DNA of 50,000 bases from Chlorobium sp. GTDB taxonomy: Bacteria; Bacteroidota; Chlorobiia; Chlorobiales; Chlorobiaceae. The notes beneath the pieces were generated by a model that was not told the origin of the DNA, did not search any database, and saw only the letters and a list, made by a program, of their open reading frames with translations. Below, one piece after another: positions 25,641-33,887 of the stretch; the first letter of the stretch is position 1; every line of letters starts with the position of its first letter. The stretch covers positions 1 through 50,000 of the forward strand of contig JANQHB010000005.1 in the NCBI GenBank assembly GCA_028277225.1. Direction: 5' to 3'. Position numbers and translations under genes: made by a program.

Positions 25641-26126
25641 ATGAACAACAACCTTGCCCTCCCGCTGTTCACCCAGGAATCCAGGAAAACTACTATTCCA
25701 CGCTATAGCTTGAAACTTGTACGAGAATCATATGTTTCCTACGATCAGAAAGCCATAAAAAGCGCATCGATTGCCTATGAATTTCTCTGTAGTATCGGAT
25801 TGCAGGATAAAGCAAGTGAAGAGTTTTATTCACTCTATCTCAATACAAAAAACCAGATCATCGGGGTAGAGATGATCAGCAGGGGAACCCTGAATGCATC
25901 TCTGATACATCCGAGAGAGGTTTTCAAGGGAGCCCTTTTGGCCAATGCCAATTGTATCATGCTGGCTCATAATCATCCATCTGGCAACCCGGAGCCGAGT
26001 AATGCCGATAAACAGGTAACCTCAATACTGGTCAAAGCCGGGAAGCTTCTCGATGTCCAGGTTCTGGATCATATTATTGTAGGAGATGAATCCTATTTCA
26101 GTTTCAGGGAGTCAGGCTTGCTCTGA
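25641..26126 (+). CDS. radC: RadC-like JAB/MPN-domain protein
   Basis: A 161-aa single-domain RadC-family protein (formerly linked to DNA repair; the function remains unknown). The JAMM metal-binding signature is intact: E in 'IGVEMISRG', then HNHPSGNPEPSNAD. The N-terminal helix-hairpin-helix part of chromosomal RadC is missing, as is usual for mobile-element copies of about 150-165 aa. A hairpin terminator follows directly. It is preceded by the 119-bp repeat, and lies just before the restriction-modification operon. Confidence 0.88.
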   Translation: MNNNLALPLFTQESRKTTIPRYSLKLVRESYVSYDQKAIKSASIAYEFLCSIGLQDKASEEFYSLYLNTKNQIIGVEMISRGTLNASLIHPREVFKGALLANANCIMLAHNHPSGNPEPSNADKQVTSILVKAGKLLDVQVLDHIIVGDESYFSFRESGLL

Positions 26127-26132
26127 GCGCCG

Positions 26133-26162
26133 GAGCCCGGCACAGCCGGGCTCAAGTTTTTT
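26133..26162 (+). terminator. Rho-independent terminator after the radC-like gene
   Basis: A perfect 9-bp stem, GAGCCCGGC-ACA-GCCGGGCTC, is followed by AAGTTTTTT. It lies 6 bases after the gene's stop and before the methyltransferase operon. Confidence 0.9.
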
Positions 26163-26268
26163 CTGGTTATTGGCTTACTCTGCCAGAAATTTTCTCCGGT
26201 GATGTTTATGTCTTTTTTGTTTATATTGTTGTCATAATGGCAAAAATATTCCCGTGGAGGTATCGGTT

Positions 26269-27558
26269 ATGAAAAAGAATAATGGTAAAGGCGTTACCTT
26301 TTCCGAATTGCGAGAAAAGGCCGGTCTGTCGATAGACAATGTTTCATTGCTTACGGGATACAGTCAGAGGACAGTGTACCGTTGGGAAAAAAACGAGAAT
26401 TCGCCTAAAAAGATTGTTCTGGAAAAACTTATGAAAATTGCCCAGGCCGGGGAAGTGTACGAGGGATCCTCTGCCGGTTTTTCTTTCATTGACCTTTTTG
26501 CCGGTATCGGAGGTATGCGTAAGGCTTTTGATGATCTGGGAGGCAAGTGTGTTTTTACGAGTGAATGGAACAAGTATAGCCGGCAGACCTACCTTGCCAA
26601 TTTCAACTGCGACCATGAAATAGCCGGGGACATTACCAGAATCGGAGCGGCAGAAATACCCGAACATGATGTTCTTCTTGCCGGTTTCCCTTGTCAGCCA
26701 TTTTCCATTGCGGGCGTCTCCAAAAAAAATGCGCTCGGCAAGCCGCACGGATTTGCATGCAATGATCAGGGAAATCTTTTTTTTGACGTTGCAAGGATTA
26801 TCGAATATCACAGACCCAAGGCATTTCTGCTTGAAAATGTCAAGAATCTGGAGCGTCATGACAAAGGCAGAACGTTCAGGGTGATCACCGACAGGCTTCA
26901 TGAACTGGGATATTATTTCGACTGGAAAGTCATCGATGCAGGATACTGGGTGCCCCAGCACCGCGAAAGAATTTTTATCGCAGGATTCAGGGAAGACTGC
27001 GGCTTTGATTTCAGCAGATTCGAGTTGCCCTCTCTGGAGAACCGTCCAAGGATTGGTACGATACTGCATTCGCAAAATGGCACTGAAGAGGAAGAACCTC
27101 CCTACACAACAGGGCCAAAAGCAAAGATATCGGAGAAATATACCCTTTCCGACCATCTCTGGACATATCTTCAAAAATACGCAGAAAAACACCGGGCCAG
27201 AGGTAACGGGTTCGGCTTTGGCCTTGTAGGCCCTGGTGACGTAGCAAGAACACTGTCTGCGCGATATTACAAGGACGGCTCGGAGATACTTGTCAAACAG
27301 CACGGAAAAAATCCCCGCCGTTTGACTCCGAGGGAGTGTGCCCGTTTGATGGGTTTTGACAAGCCGGGAGAAAGCAGCTTCAGTATTCCGGTTTCCGATA
27401 CACAGGCGTACCGTCAGTTCGGCAATGCTGTTGTTGTTCCAGTCGTCAGGGAAGTGGGAAAATATATGTTGCAGCATCTTTTCGATCAGGTTTCCGAGGA
27501 GCAACTGGAGCTGGCATTTGACAGTCTCATGTCTGAAACAACGGTCGAGTATGGCTGA
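26269..27558 (+). CDS. DNA (cytosine-5) methyltransferase, EcoRII/Dcm-like, with HTH domain
   Basis: A C5-cytosine methyltransferase, 429 aa from the ATG at 26269, which has GGAGG 8 bases upstream. Residues about 9-62 are a helix-turn-helix of XRE type (LREKAGLSIDNVSLLTGYSQRTVYRWEKNE). The enzyme follows: motif I FIDLFAGIGGMRKAF, motif IV AGFPCQPFS with the catalytic Cys, motif VI ENVKNL, motif VIII QHRERIF and motif X QFGNAVVVPVV. The HTH fusion suggests it represses its own operon, as known for M.EcoRII and M.SsoII. The EcoRII-like endonuclease downstream implies the target CCWGG. The gene end overlaps vsr by 8 bases. Confidence 0.93.
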   Translation: MKKNNGKGVTFSELREKAGLSIDNVSLLTGYSQRTVYRWEKNENSPKKIVLEKLMKIAQAGEVYEGSSAGFSFIDLFAGIGGMRKAFDDLGGKCVFTSEWNKYSRQTYLANFNCDHEIAGDITRIGAAEIPEHDVLLAGFPCQPFSIAGVSKKNALGKPHGFACNDQGNLFFDVARIIEYHRPKAFLLENVKNLERHDKGRTFRVITDRLHELGYYFDWKVIDAGYWVPQHRERIFIAGFREDCGFDFSRFELPSLENRPRIGTILHSQNGTEEEEPPYTTGPKAKISEKYTLSDHLWTYLQKYAEKHRARGNGFGFGLVGPGDVARTLSARYYKDGSEILVKQHGKNPRRLTPRECARLMGFDKPGESSFSIPVSDTQAYRQFGNAVVVPVVREVGKYMLQHLFDQVSEEQLELAFDSLMSETTVEYG

Positions 27559-28027
27559 TATTGTTTCTCCTTCCGTGAGAAGCCGGATGATGTCAGGTAT
27601 CCGGGGGAAAAATACACAGCCCGAGATTCTTGTGAGAAAGGCTCTGCATGCGTTAGGGTACCGTTACCGGCTTCATGACAAGACGTTGCCGGGAAAGCCG
27701 GATATCGTCTTGCGAAAGTATAATGCAGTCATCTTCATTCACGGCTGTTTCTGGCATGGGCACGACTGCCATCTTTTCAAATGGCCAAAAACCCGTGAGG
27801 ACTTCTGGAGAGAGAAAATCAAGGGAAACAGGGATAATGACAGAAAGGTACGTGAAGAGCTTCTTGACAAGGGCTGGAGAATTCTGGAAATCTGGGAATG
27901 TTCCCTCAAAGGCAGGACTTCACGTTCTCTTGATGAAGTCATCGGTCGGGCGGATAAATGGTTAAAAGGCAGTTCCGGGTTTGAAAAAATAAGGGGTTTT
28001 GAAGAAAAAACAGAATGGGATGATTGA
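27551..28027 (+). CDS. vsr: Vsr, very-short-patch mismatch endonuclease
   Basis: A 158-aa T:G mismatch nicking enzyme that repairs deaminated 5-methylcytosine, a natural companion of Dcm-like methyltransferases. The family pattern is complete: VRSRMMSGIRGKNTQPE at the N-terminus, KTLPGKPDIVLRKY with the catalytic aspartate, and IFIHGCFWHGHDCH with the zinc and active-site residues. WECSLKGR lies near the end. The ATG at 27551 lies inside the methyltransferase gene, so translation is coupled. Its end overlaps the restriction gene by 8 bases. Confidence 0.95.
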   Translation: MADIVSPSVRSRMMSGIRGKNTQPEILVRKALHALGYRYRLHDKTLPGKPDIVLRKYNAVIFIHGCFWHGHDCHLFKWPKTREDFWREKIKGNRDNDRKVREELLDKGWRILEIWECSLKGRTSRSLDEVIGRADKWLKGSSGFEKIRGFEEKTEWDD

Positions 28028-29264
28028 ATACAAAAAGGGATACTTGTCGGACTACTTTCAGGGATTTGCTGCAAAGCGCCTGACAAGCGTCGAGGTAAAC
28101 CCCCGAAGGTCAAACCAGCATGAGTTTCAGGGAGTCAACAGGCTCAGGCAACTGCTGGGAACGCCAGCTGAAAAAGTACAGTTCAAGGCCCGGTTTATCT
28201 GGCTTGATGACGAGGGCAATGCAGAATCGGTCGAGAGTTTTGTGACATGGTCTGATGTTCGCCGTGACAACCCCGAGCGGTCGCCGGAATATCATCTCTA
28301 CTATTCTGCAGAGAGTGAAGAGATTGTACACAGGGCATCAGAGGGAGATCTTCTGGCTGTATGCAGGCACAAGTCAGGTGATCTGCTGATTGTTCTTGTT
28401 CCGGCAGAAAGTACTGTTGAACGTCAGTTGGCATGGTTGCTTGACTTTTCACCGGAAGTCCTTGAGGCGAGGCCTTTGGTTCAGGAAATTGAGGGAAAGA
28501 ATGACAGGGAACTGGGTATCTCGACCCGTTTCATCCTTGACGAGCTTGGTGTTGAAACTGAAGAGATTTCACCGTCGTATCTCGAACTGCTTCTTGAGAG
28601 GTTCGGGGCCTCCTTTCCATCAACCAGAATTTTTTCGTGCTTTGCCAGAGAGAGCCTGAAAGACATTTCAGTGAACGATGATCCTGACGAGATTCTTCTT
28701 GCATGGATGGATCATGAGGAGAAACTGTTCAGAACACTGGAAAAGCATATCGTTAGTGTTCGGTTGAAGGAAGGTTTCTATGATGAGGGCGGAGCTGATG
28801 TTGACGGTTTCATAAAATTTTCACTCGGGGTACAAAACCGCAGGAAATCCAGGGCAGGACTGGCCCTTGAAAATCATCTCGAAAACATATTTCAGGCAAG
28901 GAATATCCGGTATGTCAGGGGGGCAAAAACCGAGCATAACGCCCGTCCCGACTTTCTTTTTCCCTCCCTTGATGCATATCAGGAGATATCCTTTCCTGAT
29001 GAATTTCTTTCAATTCTTGGGGTGAAATCAACCTGCAAGGATCGCTGGCGTCAGGTGTTGAGCGAGGGGCAAAGGGTAAAAACGAAGCATCTGCTGACAC
29101 TTGAGCCGGGAATCAGTGAAAACCAGACAAACGAGATGAGGGCAAACAGTCTGCAGCTGGTTCTGCCGGAGAGTCTTCATGATTCATACAGCCGCGAACA
29201 AAGGGAATGGCTGTTCAGTCTAAAGGACTTTATTAGCCATGTGCTGGGGCTACAGGAACGATAA
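28020..29264 (+). CDS. EcoRII-like type II (IIE) restriction endonuclease
   Basis: A 414-aa endonuclease. The N-terminal half (about 1-180) matches the EcoRII effector-binding domain. The C-terminal half matches the EcoRII catalytic domain: 'SRAGLALENHLENIFQ', RPDFLFPS and LGVKSTCKDRWRQVL. These carry the D...K-type nuclease core. EcoRII-type enzymes need two CCWGG copies for cutting. Together with the methyltransferase and Vsr this is a complete, compact three-gene system (M-V-R order). The ATG at 28020 was preferred over an upstream TTG at 27999. The coupling by overlap suggests that the endonuclease is expressed after the methyltransferase. Confidence 0.93.
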   Translation: MIEYKKGYLSDYFQGFAAKRLTSVEVNPRRSNQHEFQGVNRLRQLLGTPAEKVQFKARFIWLDDEGNAESVESFVTWSDVRRDNPERSPEYHLYYSAESEEIVHRASEGDLLAVCRHKSGDLLIVLVPAESTVERQLAWLLDFSPEVLEARPLVQEIEGKNDRELGISTRFILDELGVETEEISPSYLELLLERFGASFPSTRIFSCFARESLKDISVNDDPDEILLAWMDHEEKLFRTLEKHIVSVRLKEGFYDEGGADVDGFIKFSLGVQNRRKSRAGLALENHLENIFQARNIRYVRGAKTEHNARPDFLFPSLDAYQEISFPDEFLSILGVKSTCKDRWRQVLSEGQRVKTKHLLTLEPGISENQTNEMRANSLQLVLPESLHDSYSREQREWLFSLKDFISHVLGLQER

Positions 29265-29574
29265 AAACTGATTGAAGGCTGTACCCTTGTCAATTCTGAA
29301 GACAAAACATCCAATCTTTTTTGGGGTTAGGGAGGTAGCCAGTTTTATCTTAATAAGTTACAATACAAGATAGCTCAGGATAATGGGGGGCATCCACAAA
29401 GTCCGAGGGGGATCATTAAACTTAGGGACGTTCTGCACACATACTAGGTTGGGTTACCACGAGTGACTGGCGGGTACATTATGCCGCCGAACCTGTCCGC
29501 TCTTGTATCTGTCAAAATGATGTCATGCTCTTGGCTGCTCCATTGAAATAGGAGCCTCCTTTTTTTATTAATGA
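29265..29574. other. Intergenic sequence, no gene seen
   Basis: Some 310 bases between the restriction gene and the first Nif11-type precursor. I see no reading frame with coding character, no clear terminator and no recognisable mobile-element end. It is a boundary between two modules. Confidence 0.5.
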
Positions 29575-29811
29575 TCAACAATGTCCACAATGTAAGTATT
29601 GAGCCCACTTGCTTGGACAGGGGTTTGACTTGTTGTATGATTCATCGCAACCGTTAATGGAGAACTCAAAATCTTTCTTTGTGCAGATAAAGCCTTCTTC
29701 ATTGATGGCTGTTAATCTATCATCAATAATATCTAAGGCCATTATACGGTTGCGGAATTCTGCATCTGATTTCATTTTCTTGATACAGGCTTGTGCTTGT
29801 TCAATAGACAT
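29575..29811 (-). CDS. Nif11-type RiPP precursor peptide A
   Basis: A 78-aa peptide that starts MSIEQAQACIKKMKSDAEF, the hallmark of Nif11-family leader peptides (N-terminal helix with SxEQ, then KxxxDxxFRxRI). About 30 residues later comes 'INEEGFICTKKDFEFSING', where these leaders end. The last about 28 residues (GCDESYNKSNPCPSKWAQYLHCGHC) carry 4 Cys and are the likely core that is modified. The start at 29811 is set by the family pattern; a longer upstream frame is not supported. It is transcribed away from the radical SAM gene at 29955, with which it shares a 143-base divergent promoter region. Its sister is at 31524-31757. Confidence 0.85.
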   Translation of the reverse strand: MSIEQAQACIKKMKSDAEFRNRIMALDIIDDRLTAINEEGFICTKKDFEFSINGCDESYNKSNPCPSKWAQYLHCGHC

Positions 29812-29954
29812 AGAATGCTTCTTATTTTTGAGGACATTTTTGCAAGTTGAACTACAACACATAGACACACGGATAATATTAAGTATACTAATAGAAAATG
29901 TCAAATAGACTTAGAAAGATAAAGGTATCAATGAAGTCAAAATCTTTTTGAATA

Positions 29955-31409
29955 ATGAAGACATGGTCCCGTTACAATACCCTCTTTCATTCAGACAGGT
30001 TTGGTTTTTTTCTTTTTAATGCGCTTAGCGGGATTTTGCTTGAACTTGACAGTGAGCGTTTTCTGATCCTCAAGAAAATCCGTGATGGACATCTGAGTGA
30101 ATTGTCGTATGTAAAATCTGAATTTGTCACTTTTCTTAAAGAAAAAGGTTTTTTAGCGCAAGAGGAAGAAGAACAGGTGCAGCTGATGCAATTACATTAC
30201 CAACGCAATGCAGCATGTTTCAGCACCTCCTATATTGGTCTTACCATTTGTCCAACTCTTGCGTGCAACTTCCGGTGCCCTTACTGCTTCGAGCACAGTC
30301 AGAGCGATGATACTGTTATGAGCCCAAAAACAATAGATGCATTGGTCTCGTTCATAAAAAAGCATCATGAGGCCCGAAATCTTTCGGTCAGTTGGTATGG
30401 TGGGGAGCCCACCCTTGCCTTTGACGTCATTCAAACGCTTACAAAACGATTTCTTGAGCTTTATCCCGAATACAAAAATGCTAGCTTGGTGACCAACGCC
30501 TATTTACTTGACCAAGAGAAAATCGAACTGCTCGATGAACTGAAAATTACTTCCGTGCAGATCACGCTCGACGGCGGTGAAACGACGCATAACAGTCGCA
30601 GGATGTTGAAGGGGGGAGGGCCTACCTTCGAAAAAATCCTTGATAATATCAACTTGTTGATGCAGGCTTCATGGAAGGGAAATTGTACAGTTAGAGTTAA
30701 TGTTGACAAGACGAATCGGCATGAATATGCGCTTCTCCATAAGGAGATGTTAGAAAGGTATAAAGGCAGAAATCTCTCGATTTATCCTGGCCATATCAAT
30801 ACTTTTCTTAACCATTCTTACGAACACAGCTTAGGGCTCAGCAACAGCGAGTGGGCGGAGTTTAACATCGATAATTACAACAAGGAGGGGATTATTCCTA
30901 GGGGCGGTTTTTATCCCGGAAACATTGCACAGAACACCTGTACCGCCACATGCCATTACGGTTATGTAATTGGCCCAAAAGGGGAGATATATAAGTGCTG
31001 GGAAGATGTAGGCAAGGAACACATGGTCATTGGGTCGGTGCACGATGAAGAACCAGTTGGCAATAAGGAACTTGTGGTCAACTACTGTATCGGCACAGAT
31101 CCATTCAATGATGATGTCTGTATGCGGTGTTCGGTGATGCCAGTATGCGGCGGTGGGTGCGTCAACAAACGGATGCGGAGGCTGCAATTTGGTGAGGATG
31201 GGATAAATTACTGCGCTCCGCTGAAGGAGTCGCTTTTCAACTATCTTGAAGCCTATCTTGACACCCGGCTCACAAAAGAGATTTGTGAAAGCCTCCTTGG
31301 AAAGAATTCTGGGCCGACCATGGAAAAGGGATATCGCATGGTTCAACCTGAAAGGAAAGAGGGGATTCAGTTAAAAAATCCCCTTGAGAATCTGGCAGAA
31401 CATGAATAA
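29955..31409 (+). CDS. Radical SAM/SPASM peptide maturase (Nif11 locus)
   Basis: A 484-aa enzyme. The N-terminal about 95 residues look like a peptide-binding (RRE/PqqD-like) region. The radical SAM cluster motif is C104-x3-C108-x2-C111 (CNFRCPYC), followed by WYGGEPTL near 148-154 and VQITLDGG. A Cys-rich SPASM domain occupies about 330-430 (YKCWEDVG, CMRCSVMPVCGGGC). SPASM enzymes install thioether, C-C or similar links in peptides. It lies between two Nif11-type precursors, both on the opposite strand, so these are the presumed substrates. No transporter or protease gene is seen nearby. The reaction type cannot be predicted from sequence. Confidence 0.9.
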   Translation: MKTWSRYNTLFHSDRFGFFLFNALSGILLELDSERFLILKKIRDGHLSELSYVKSEFVTFLKEKGFLAQEEEEQVQLMQLHYQRNAACFSTSYIGLTICPTLACNFRCPYCFEHSQSDDTVMSPKTIDALVSFIKKHHEARNLSVSWYGGEPTLAFDVIQTLTKRFLELYPEYKNASLVTNAYLLDQEKIELLDELKITSVQITLDGGETTHNSRRMLKGGGPTFEKILDNINLLMQASWKGNCTVRVNVDKTNRHEYALLHKEMLERYKGRNLSIYPGHINTFLNHSYEHSLGLSNSEWAEFNIDNYNKEGIIPRGGFYPGNIAQNTCTATCHYGYVIGPKGEIYKCWEDVGKEHMVIGSVHDEEPVGNKELVVNYCIGTDPFNDDVCMRCSVMPVCGGGCVNKRMRRLQFGEDGINYCAPLKESLFNYLEAYLDTRLTKEICESLLGKNSGPTMEKGYRMVQPERKEGIQLKNPLENLAEHE

Positions 31410-31523
31410 ACAGGCTTAAATAAAATCAAGCATATCATAACACACGATATGTGACAGTACCGCATCCAAGACATACATCAGCGTATTATTGTATATAATG
31501 CGCTTAGCATAACAACATTTTTT

Positions 31524-31757
31524 TCAACAACCACAACCCTTATTTACAGGGAAACACTTCCCTCCCATTTCTATCGTGTCGTAGCTGCTCTTGATATTAA
31601 AAAGAATATTCCCCATTTCTTCGGTTGTACATGTGTAACCAGCTGCATTAATTGCTTGCCAACGCGTATCAACATCCTCAATAGCAAAAATGTTTTTGCA
31701 GAATGACTCGTCAGATTTCATCCTGTCGATCAATGCCCTTGCCTGCTCCATTGACAT
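31524..31757 (-). CDS. Nif11-type RiPP precursor peptide B
   Basis: A 77-aa Nif11-family precursor. It begins MSMEQARALIDRMKSDESF and ends its leader around 'NAAGYTCTTEEMGNI', parallel to peptide A. The C-terminal part holds GGKCFPVNKGCGC. A strong AAAGGAGGTTCAT ribosome site stands before the ATG at 31757. It converges on the radical SAM gene from the right side. The core differs greatly from peptide A while the leader is similar, as expected if one enzyme processes both. Immediately upstream the sequence turns into a dead transposase, so its promoter is probably short or new. Confidence 0.88.
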   Translation of the reverse strand: MSMEQARALIDRMKSDESFCKNIFAIEDVDTRWQAINAAGYTCTTEEMGNILFNIKSSYDTIEMGGKCFPVNKGCGC

Positions 31758-31857
31758 ATGAACCTCCTTTAGTGAGAGTTGGTAGAGAATCGTGTGTGAG
31801 CTTAGTATAAACTTCGTTTGAAATATACTAATTTTCTGTAACATAAATGTTGTGGCG

Positions 31858-32225
31858 ATGGTCGCCGATACCTCGATCAACGGCAAAAGAGTCAGTCAGA
31901 TACTCGAGCGTTTCGCTTGGGTTAAAGGACTACCCGAAGTGAACACGTTAGACAACAGGCCAAAGTTTACTGGAAAAGTGCTAAGACAGTTGGGGATGGA
32001 ATAATGAAGCTGGATTTCAGCAGGCTGGGCAAACCAGTCGATAACGCTTTTATCGAAAGTTTTAATCGAACAGTACTGTAGATATGTCTGAATGATATAA
32101 GTTTTTGAATCTGAAGTATGCCCGAGAGATTATCGAAGACCGGGGAAATGATTTCAACAATGTCGAGTTACACAGCACTTTGGGTGACCAGACATAGGCG
32201 GAATTTGTTGCTCGGGAGCGAATCT
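31858..32225 (+). pseudogene. Decayed IS3-family transposase (orfB) fragment
   Basis: Translated pieces match the C-terminal half of IS3-type integrase-core transposases: 'VADTSINGKRVSQILERF', 'LDNRPKFTGKVL' (normally DNGPEFTG), 'LDFSRLGKPVDNAFIESFN' and 'ELHSTLGDQT'. They are interrupted by stops (after ...LGME, after ...FNRTVL, and within LGDQT*AEF) and at least one frame shift. The catalytic DNGPEF is mutated. No IS ends were recognised. It marks the left border of the AT-rich mosaic. Confidence 0.85.
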
Positions 32226-32271
32226 TCTCTATAACTCGTGTTACAGTAAACGTGGCAAGTTCCAGATGATT

Positions 32272-32468
32272 TCATTCAAGCGCTGCCTTTGCTTCCTGTT
32301 TCAGTTCTGGTGTCATCAGTGACCACATACCGAGTTCAATAGTAGTCTTTTTGTCCTTGCGGGTGAGTTTGCGTGATGGGGGAGGGGTTAGTCGTTGTCG
32401 TTGGGCGTCATTGAGAGTTCTTTGGCGGCGGATGTCAATTGATCGAGCTATTTAAGGCTTGTAGAGGG
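32272..32468 (-). pseudogene. Decayed partial copy of the replication-module gene at 34936
   Basis: About 195 bases align with 35128-35320, within the 34936-35679 gene. The block CTTCCTGTTTCAGTTCTG and the next block GTCATCAGTGACCACATACC are nearly perfect. Later parts carry small insertions and deletions and stops. It shows that a second copy of the replication/regulation module once lay here. Confidence 0.85.
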
Positions 32469-32631
32469 CAAATCATTATCAGTAGAACAATCTGTTATAT
32501 CAACCTAAAGACAGCCAGTAAGCATTTGCAATATGATTGGTTGCTAAAGGATCTTAATTTTATTGCTATACTTGCTTAGTGATTGGATTTTCTGAAAAAA
32601 CAGAACTACTTGTAAGAAAGTCAGAATTAGA

Positions 32632-33645
32632 TTATTTATGCCAGCATTGTGGATCGGGGGCTAAATAGTCTCTTTTTGATGTGTGGGCAACTGCTCTGCA
32701 ACCTCTACATATTCGCAAGTAATTGCATTTTTTGCAGTTGTCATTGTAGTTCTCAAATCTTCTTAGATTCCATAAGATATCGGATGTTGCCCATATTTCC
32801 CTTATTGATGAGTTTTTGATATTTCCAAGAGGTATATTTAATCTACTACAGGGCACAATTGTTCCATCCGATTGAATTGTTATTCCATAAAATCCAGCAC
32901 TGCAGCCTTGAATACATGAGTGAAAATTAACTGGCGATTTTGATGTATCTTTATTGATTGTGTTATAAAGAGGGTCATCACAATATATATTATTAACTGA
33001 CTTATTTGTTTTTCTAATATATAAATAAAAATTCCTGAGCTCTTCTTGAGATAGCATGTTAGTATATGATGCTGCATCGTTTATGTTTGGCACATACCTT
33101 GTCAGCCCTATGCCTTTTATATTATGAGATTGTAGATACATTATTAAGTTAGGGAGATTCATTAGGTTTGATCGCATAATAGTTATATTGATATAAGTAT
33201 CAATATTATATGATTTGAGTATTTCAATAGATCTTATTGTCCGTGAGAAGGAGTTTTTTCCTCTAATTTTATCATTTGTTTTTTGTGTTCCATCAAGGCT
33301 GATTTGTATTTTTATATTATTCTTTTTAATGATATCAGCATTTGTGTGATCGATCAAGGTTCCATTTGTCAATAGAGTAATATCAAATTTTTTTTCTTTG
33401 GCATAGATGGCAATATCTTTCCAATCATCTCTTAGCAATGGCTCTCCACCTGTTATCTGTATGGAGTATGTCAAATTATTATCATGCTTTAATCTCCATC
33501 CTTGCATTATCATGTATAGTTCACTAATACTTTTAAATATATCATTTTTTGATAGCTTATCTTTGTTTGAGTGTTCACCCTGATAACAGTGTGTGCATTT
33601 AAGGTTACATTTATTTGTTATATGATATTGTACAAAGAAATCCAT
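32632..33645 (-). CDS. Radical SAM/SPASM enzyme of Cys-repeat cassette 1
   Basis: A 337-aa enzyme with the radical SAM motif C13-x3-C17-x2-C20 (CNLKCTHC), GGEPLLRDD, IQISLDGT, and a C-terminal SPASM domain: CIQGCSAG, VPCSRL, CKKCNYLRICRGC. It ends in APDPQCWHK. It is clearly homologous along its whole length to the enzyme at 39640-40698, which shares the CRGC-AVA pattern and the ending APDPQCWK. Seven bases upstream lies a 70-aa peptide with six CxS repeats, the obvious substrate. The gene is visibly AT-rich compared with the conjugation genes, suggesting separate acquisition. The chemical modification (for example thioether formation at the repeated Cys) is inferred from the enzyme class only. 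Confidence 0.92.
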   Translation of the reverse strand: MDFFVQYHITNKCNLKCTHCYQGEHSNKDKLSKNDIFKSISELYMIMQGWRLKHDNNLTYSIQITGGEPLLRDDWKDIAIYAKEKKFDITLLTNGTLIDHTNADIIKKNNIKIQISLDGTQKTNDKIRGKNSFSRTIRSIEILKSYNIDTYINITIMRSNLMNLPNLIMYLQSHNIKGIGLTRYVPNINDAASYTNMLSQEELRNFYLYIRKTNKSVNNIYCDDPLYNTINKDTSKSPVNFHSCIQGCSAGFYGITIQSDGTIVPCSRLNIPLGNIKNSSIREIWATSDILWNLRRFENYNDNCKKCNYLRICRGCRAVAHTSKRDYLAPDPQCWHK

Positions 33646-33651
33646 TTTTTA

Positions 33652-33864
33652 TTATAAGTATTTTGTTCTGGTATTTGTATGGCAGGATCGACATGATCGA
33701 CATGATCGACATGATTTACATGATCGACAATTGATATTCTTTCTTTGGTTGATCATGGATTTGTCTTTATCTTTAACAACATCACAATTACCTGCAAGGA
33801 GTTCCCAGAATTTATTTTCTTGATCAAAGATTATCTTTTGCTTTATTTTCCCGTTTTTGTTCAT
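33652..33864 (-). CDS. Cys-repeat RiPP precursor, cassette 1 ((C-R/K-S)n peptide)
   Basis: A 70-aa peptide with a lysine-rich leader and a striking core of six Cys at positions 46, 49, 52, 55, 58 and 61: C-RS-C-KS-C-RS-C-RS-C-RS-C-H. The tail is HTNTRTKYL. The DNA under the core is a 9-bp tandem repeat. F19-W20 stands exactly 25 residues before the first core Cys, the same spacing as in the precursor at 40726. It is followed after 6 bases by its radical SAM/SPASM enzyme and preceded by a membrane-anchored protein. I recognise no named family. Regular Cys-x-x-Cys spacing could also bind metal, but the adjacent enzyme points to post-translational modification. Confidence 0.85.
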   Translation of the reverse strand: MNKNGKIKQKIIFDQENKFWELLAGNCDVVKDKDKSMINQRKNINCRSCKSCRSCRSCRSCHTNTRTKYL

Positions 33865-33887
33865 AGCTTCTCTGATTATTAAGATTA

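Noticed and set aside
26344..27504. A 386-codon open frame on the minus strand
   Set aside because: It is antisense to the cytosine methyltransferase, whose motifs are all present in the plus frame; the minus frame has no recognisable domain.
33682..33728. Tandem repeats as a possible CRISPR array
   Set aside because: The units are 9 bp without spacers and encode the C-x-S repeat of a peptide; no cas gene is in the window.
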